A DNA stretch of 16,788 nucleotides. Origin: an uncultured Eubacteriales bacterium (GTDB lineage Bacteria > Bacillota > Clostridia > Oscillospirales > CAG-272). The number at the start of each line of letters is the position of its first letter. Positions within the stretch are counted from its first letter, which is position 1. The position numbers were made by a program, and so were the translations under genes. The notes beneath the pieces were generated by a model. That model worked only from the letters and a program-made list of their open reading frames with translations, did not search any database and was not told the origin of the DNA. Positions 14,000-16,788 of this stretch are shown here, piece after piece. The DNA is taken from positions 1-16,788 of the forward strand of contig CAKSUH010000007.1 in the NCBI GenBank assembly GCA_934500855.1, written 5' to 3'.

Positions 14000-15792
14000 T
14001 GAAACGGCGTTATCACACCATTGTCATCGGGAGCGGCTGTGCAGGCTTTGCGGCGGCGGAGCGGCTTTGGTCGCTCGGCGTAACCGACATCGCGCTTCTG
14101 ACCGAAGGACGGAACATGGGCACTTCGCGGAACACGGGAAGCGACAAACAGACCTACTACAAACTGTCGCTCTGCGGCTCGGAAGGCGACAGCGTGCGCG
14201 AAATGGCGCAAACGCTTTTCGACGGCGGTGGGGTCAACGGCGACAACGCCATGTGCGAAGCGGCTTATTCGGTTCGCTGTTTCATGCACCTTGTGGAACT
14301 CGGCGTTCCCTTCCCCTGCAACGAATACGGCGAATACGCGGGCTATAAAACCGACCATGACCCGCGCACACGGGCAACCTCCTGCGGTCCGCTGACCTCG
14401 AAATACATGACCGAGGCGCTGGAACGCGCGGTGAACGGCTACGGAATTCCGGTTCTTGACGGTTGGCGTGCGGTTCGGGTGCTCACCGACAGCGGATGCG
14501 TCACGGGCGTTGCGGCAATCCGCCAAGGCGGCGAACGCGCGGTGTTCGCCTGCCGCAACCTGATTCTCGCAACGGGCGGTCCTGCGGCAATCTATGAGAA
14601 TTCGGTTTACCCCGAGAGCCAGACCGGCGCAACGGGACTTGCCGTCGGCGCGGGTGCAGCCTGCGCAAATCTGGAAGAGTGGCAATACGGCATTGCAAGC
14701 ACCGACTTCCGCTGGAATCTTTCGGGAACCTATCAGCAGGTGCTCCCCCGCTATTTCTCGGTGGGTGCGGACGGGGTCGAACGGGAATTCCTGTGGGAAG
14801 CGCTCGGCGCGCGCTCGCTTGACCTGATCTTTCTCAAAGGCTACCAGTGGCCCTTTGACACGCGCAAGCTGAACGGCTCGTCGCAGGTCGACCTATTGGT
14901 AGCCGACGAAATCCGAAACGGGCGGCGGGTCTACCTCGATTTCACCCGCAACCCCATGGGATTGGACGAAGCCTTTTCCGCGCTCGGCGAAGAGGGACGG
15001 GACTATCTGCGCCGCTCGGGCGCGCTGTTCGGCACACCGCTGGAGCGCCTGAAGCATATGAACATCGGCGCTTTCGAACTGTATCGGAACCACGGAATCG
15101 ACCTTTCCCGCGCCCCCCTGCGGATTGCAGTCTGCGCCCAGCACTGCAACGGCGGAATCGCGGTGGACGCGCACTGGCAGACAACGGTCGCGGGACTTTA
15201 CGCGGTCGGTGAAGCGGCGGGAAACTTCGGGGTTTACCGTCCCGGCGGAAGCGCCCTGAATGCCACGCAGGTAGGTGCGCTCCGCGCCGCAGAGCATATC
15301 GCGGCACAGCCCGACCGTACCGCACCCGAAACAGTCCCCTCCTTTGCGTTTCCCGAATACCGCCGCGGAGAATCCAACATCCGCGCGCTGTACGGACGGC
15401 TCCGTCACGAGATGAGTCGCGTTGCCGATTTTGCAAGAAATCCGGCGGAAATGAAAAAAATGCTTGCAGAAGTCTCCGATCTGTGCTATAATACAAAGGA
15501 GAGGTTGATTGTCGGCGGCGCGGAGGATGATTTGCCCGCAGCGCTTCTGACCGATCTGCTCCTGACCCAACAGGCGGTGCTTTCCGCCATGCTGTTCTCT
15601 GCGGAAACGGTCGGCTCGCACGGTTCGGCGTACATCGTCGGAACAGCCGCGCCGTCGGAACAGCCGATCCGCCGTACCTACACCAAAACGGTCGGCACGC
15701 ACTCGGAACTTTGTCCCGTGCGCCCGATTCCGAACGGGGAGCTGTGGTTTGAAAACCTGCTCCGCCGCAGTCTGAGAGTCGGCAACCCTTAA
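13996..15792 (+). CDS. FAD-dependent fumarate reductase/succinate dehydrogenase-like flavoprotein
   Basis: This 598-residue protein belongs to the FAD-binding-2 group (fumarate reductase flavoprotein, aspartate oxidase and relatives). It begins with the dinucleotide motif VIGSGCAGFAAAE, then SRNTGSDKQTYYK, the NLILATGGPA strand, and late in the sequence VCAQHCNGGIAVD and LYAVGEAAG followed by YRPGGSALNATQVG, which closes the FAD site. A helical C-terminal part follows (about 450-598). Members reduce activated C=C bonds or oxidise the reverse. No signal peptide or covalent-heme segment is present, so it is likely cytoplasmic with a soluble electron partner. It starts at ATG 13996 overlapping the SDR stop; a second ATG at 13999 is equally possible, and an upstream extension would run through the SDR gene. 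Substrate unknown. Confidence 0.88.
   Translation: MMKRRYHTIVIGSGCAGFAAAERLWSLGVTDIALLTEGRNMGTSRNTGSDKQTYYKLSLCGSEGDSVREMAQTLFDGGGVNGDNAMCEAAYSVRCFMHLVELGVPFPCNEYGEYAGYKTDHDPRTRATSCGPLTSKYMTEALERAVNGYGIPVLDGWRAVRVLTDSGCVTGVAAIRQGGERAVFACRNLILATGGPAAIYENSVYPESQTGATGLAVGAGAACANLEEWQYGIASTDFRWNLSGTYQQVLPRYFSVGADGVEREFLWEALGARSLDLIFLKGYQWPFDTRKLNGSSQVDLLVADEIRNGRRVYLDFTRNPMGLDEAFSALGEEGRDYLRRSGALFGTPLERLKHMNIGAFELYRNHGIDLSRAPLRIAVCAQHCNGGIAVDAHWQTTVAGLYAVGEAAGNFGVYRPGGSALNATQVGALRAAEHIAAQPDRTAPETVPSFAFPEYRRGESNIRALYGRLRHEMSRVADFARNPAEMKKMLAEVSDLCYNTKERLIVGGAEDDLPAALLTDLLLTQQAVLSAMLFSAETVGSHGSAYIVGTAAPSEQPIRRTYTKTVGTHSELCPVRPIPNGELWFENLLRRSLRVGNP
15464..15492 (+). promoter_or_regulatory. Possible internal promoter within the flavoprotein gene
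   Basis: TTGCAG (15464-15469), a 17-base spacer and the extended -10 TGC-TATAAT (15484-15492) lie inside the coding region, about 330 bases before the downstream AraC gene. AAAGGAGAGG follows shortly after. It could let the regulator be made independently of the operon, or be chance. Confidence 0.35.
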
Positions 15793-15825
15793 CGCAAACC
15801 GCACAATTCGCGAACGGAGGCAGAA

Positions 15826-16644
15826 ATGCGCCCATGTATTGAAAAGCTGTACTATGAAACCGGACTGCACATCGGTCATGTGGACATCATGCGCCATGCC
15901 GCATGGGAGCTGATCTTTGTCACCCGCGGCGCGGTTCATGTGGAGATTGCGGGAAAAGCCTACGATGCCGCCGCGCCCTCCATGATCTTCATCAGTAACT
16001 ACGAGCCGCATGTCCTGACAGTGCGCTCCGAGGTCTATGAGCGGTATGTCATGCTGGTAAACCCGTCCGCCGCGAAAAATGCGCTGAGACCCGGTTTTCT
16101 GCAAACGGTCTTTTCCATTCACGCGCCTCACTTCTGCCATGTCCTGCCGCTTGAGGCGGGCACGGCGCTCGATGACCTGCAAATGCTCTTCCGCAATCTG
16201 ATGAACGAACGGGAGATTGACCCCGAGGACGGCGAGGGCGAACAAATCTGGCTCTCCGCGCTCCTGTGGAGGCTTTACCGACTGGCACCCGAACGGTTCA
16301 CCTCGGTCGGAGGAAGCGCGGAAAAGATCGTTGCCGCCATCCGCACGGAGTTGGAGAACCACCCCGAACGCAAGCTGGACCTGAATTCACTGGCGGCTGC
16401 AAACTATATCAGTTCCTACTATCTTTCGCATGTTTTTCACCGTGTCACGGGTTATACCATCAAACGCTACCTCCTGCTCTGCCGTATTTCGCTCGCCTGT
16501 ATGTTGCTGTCCGAGGGAAACAAAACGGTGGCACAGGTCGCGGTTGCCTGCGGCTTTTCCGACGCAAGCAACTTCTCCCGCTATTTTCGCGAAATTACGG
16601 GTATGACCCCGTGGGAATACCGTAAAATAGGAGAAACCACCTGA
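15826..16644 (+). CDS. AraC-family transcriptional regulator
   Basis: This 272-residue regulator has an N-terminal cupin-like sensor (about 15-95; WELIFVTRGAVHVEIAGKAY then FISNYEPH) and a C-terminal AraC DNA-binding domain (about 170-268). The helix-turn-helices are LDLNSLAAANYISSYYLSHV with F-H-R-V-T-G, and KTVAQVAVACGFSDASNFSR followed by Y-F-R-E-I-T-G-M-T-P-W-E-Y-R. GGAGG (15816-15820) lies five bases before the ATG. It is 33 bases after the flavoprotein gene and is likely the operon's own regulator, with dyads near 10827-10865 as candidate sites (inferred). A hairpin follows the gene. Confidence 0.93.
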   Translation: MRPCIEKLYYETGLHIGHVDIMRHAAWELIFVTRGAVHVEIAGKAYDAAAPSMIFISNYEPHVLTVRSEVYERYVMLVNPSAAKNALRPGFLQTVFSIHAPHFCHVLPLEAGTALDDLQMLFRNLMNEREIDPEDGEGEQIWLSALLWRLYRLAPERFTSVGGSAEKIVAAIRTELENHPERKLDLNSLAAANYISSYYLSHVFHRVTGYTIKRYLLLCRISLACMLLSEGNKTVAQVAVACGFSDASNFSRYFREITGMTPWEYRKIGETT

Positions 16645-16659
16645 GACGCTTCACAGAAA

Positions 16660-16684
16660 CCCTCCCGAGAAATTCTCGGGAGGG
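16660..16684 (+). terminator. Strong hairpin after the AraC gene, terminator-like without T-run
   Basis: CCCTCCCGAGAA (16660-16671) and TTCTCGGGAGGG (16673-16684) are exact complements around a single A. It starts 15 bases after the stop codon, the right place for an operon terminator, but no T-run follows on the plus strand. Confidence 0.5.
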
Positions 16685-16736
16685 TCAGGCTGTAGACAAA
16701 AGTGTTATCCACCAAAAAAGAACAATGCTGAACGAC

Positions 16737-16773
16737 GCTTTTTCTTTGACCATGTAGGCGCAAAGAGAAAAGC
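16737..16773. repeat. Imperfect inverted repeat in the terminal intergenic region
   Basis: GCTTTTTCTTTG (16737-16748) pairs with CAAAGAGAAAAGC (16761-16773) apart from one extra base, around a 12-base centre (16749-16760). The flanks 16685-16736 and 16774-16788 show no gene. It may be part of an extragenic repeat element. Confidence 0.55.
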
Positions 16774-16788
16774 ACACTTTGCTTCGCA

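Noticed and set aside
14893..16362. 489-codon minus-strand open frame
   Set aside because: It is antisense to the flavoprotein and AraC genes and has no family features.

Overview
The window looks like chromosomal DNA of a Gram-positive anaerobe of the Clostridia type (Bacillota). This is inferred from strong AGGAGG-type ribosome sites, sigma-A promoters with 17-bp spacers, two lipoproteins with short charged N-termini and Cys lipoboxes, two intact AraC regulators, and a moderately high G+C content by eye. No phage, IS, CRISPR, rRNA or tRNA was seen. The left edge lies inside a GTCT tandem repeat, so it may be a contig end.

Layout: (1) 1-223 holds a (GTCT)n tract and a consensus promoter firing leftwards out of the window. 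(2) 224-4603, minus strand, is a two-gene unit: a lipoprotein with two related N-terminal modules and a ComEC-like metallo-beta-lactamase domain, then a GH2 beta-mannosidase-like hydrolase. An AraC regulator (4701-5603) is divergent from it. (3) 5604-5835 is non-coding with two long hairpins. (4) 5836-7389, minus, is a sugar-type ABC solute-binding lipoprotein without permease genes nearby. A decayed AraC-type gene (about 7447-8077) is divergent from it. (5) 8211-10720, minus, is a sugar isomerase/epimerase-like TIM barrel, KDPG aldolase (eda) and a 2-keto-3-deoxygluconate-kinase-like PfkB kinase (kdgK), closed by a clear terminator. (6) 10922-16644, plus, is a likely operon: D-2-hydroxyacid dehydrogenase, Old-Yellow-Enzyme-type reductase with Fe-S cysteines, short-chain dehydrogenase, fumarate-reductase-type flavoprotein, and an AraC regulator. 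Regions 5 and 6 diverge from a 201-bp regulatory region with two good promoters and several inverted repeats. (7) 16645-16788 is non-coding with two hairpins.

Taken together the window reads as a carbohydrate or glycoside utilisation locus. A solute-binding protein captures substrate, the GH2 enzyme cleaves a glycoside, and sugar acid carbon enters the lower Entner-Doudoroff route (KDG to KDPG to pyruvate plus glyceraldehyde-3-phosphate). The most unusual part is the redox operon. Its consecutive OYE/Fe-S reductase, SDR and fumarate-reductase-like flavoprotein are the same three enzyme classes that build the daidzein-to-equol reduction pathway. This suggests, without proving it, a reductive pathway acting on an unsaturated keto compound, possibly an aglycone or an oxidised sugar.
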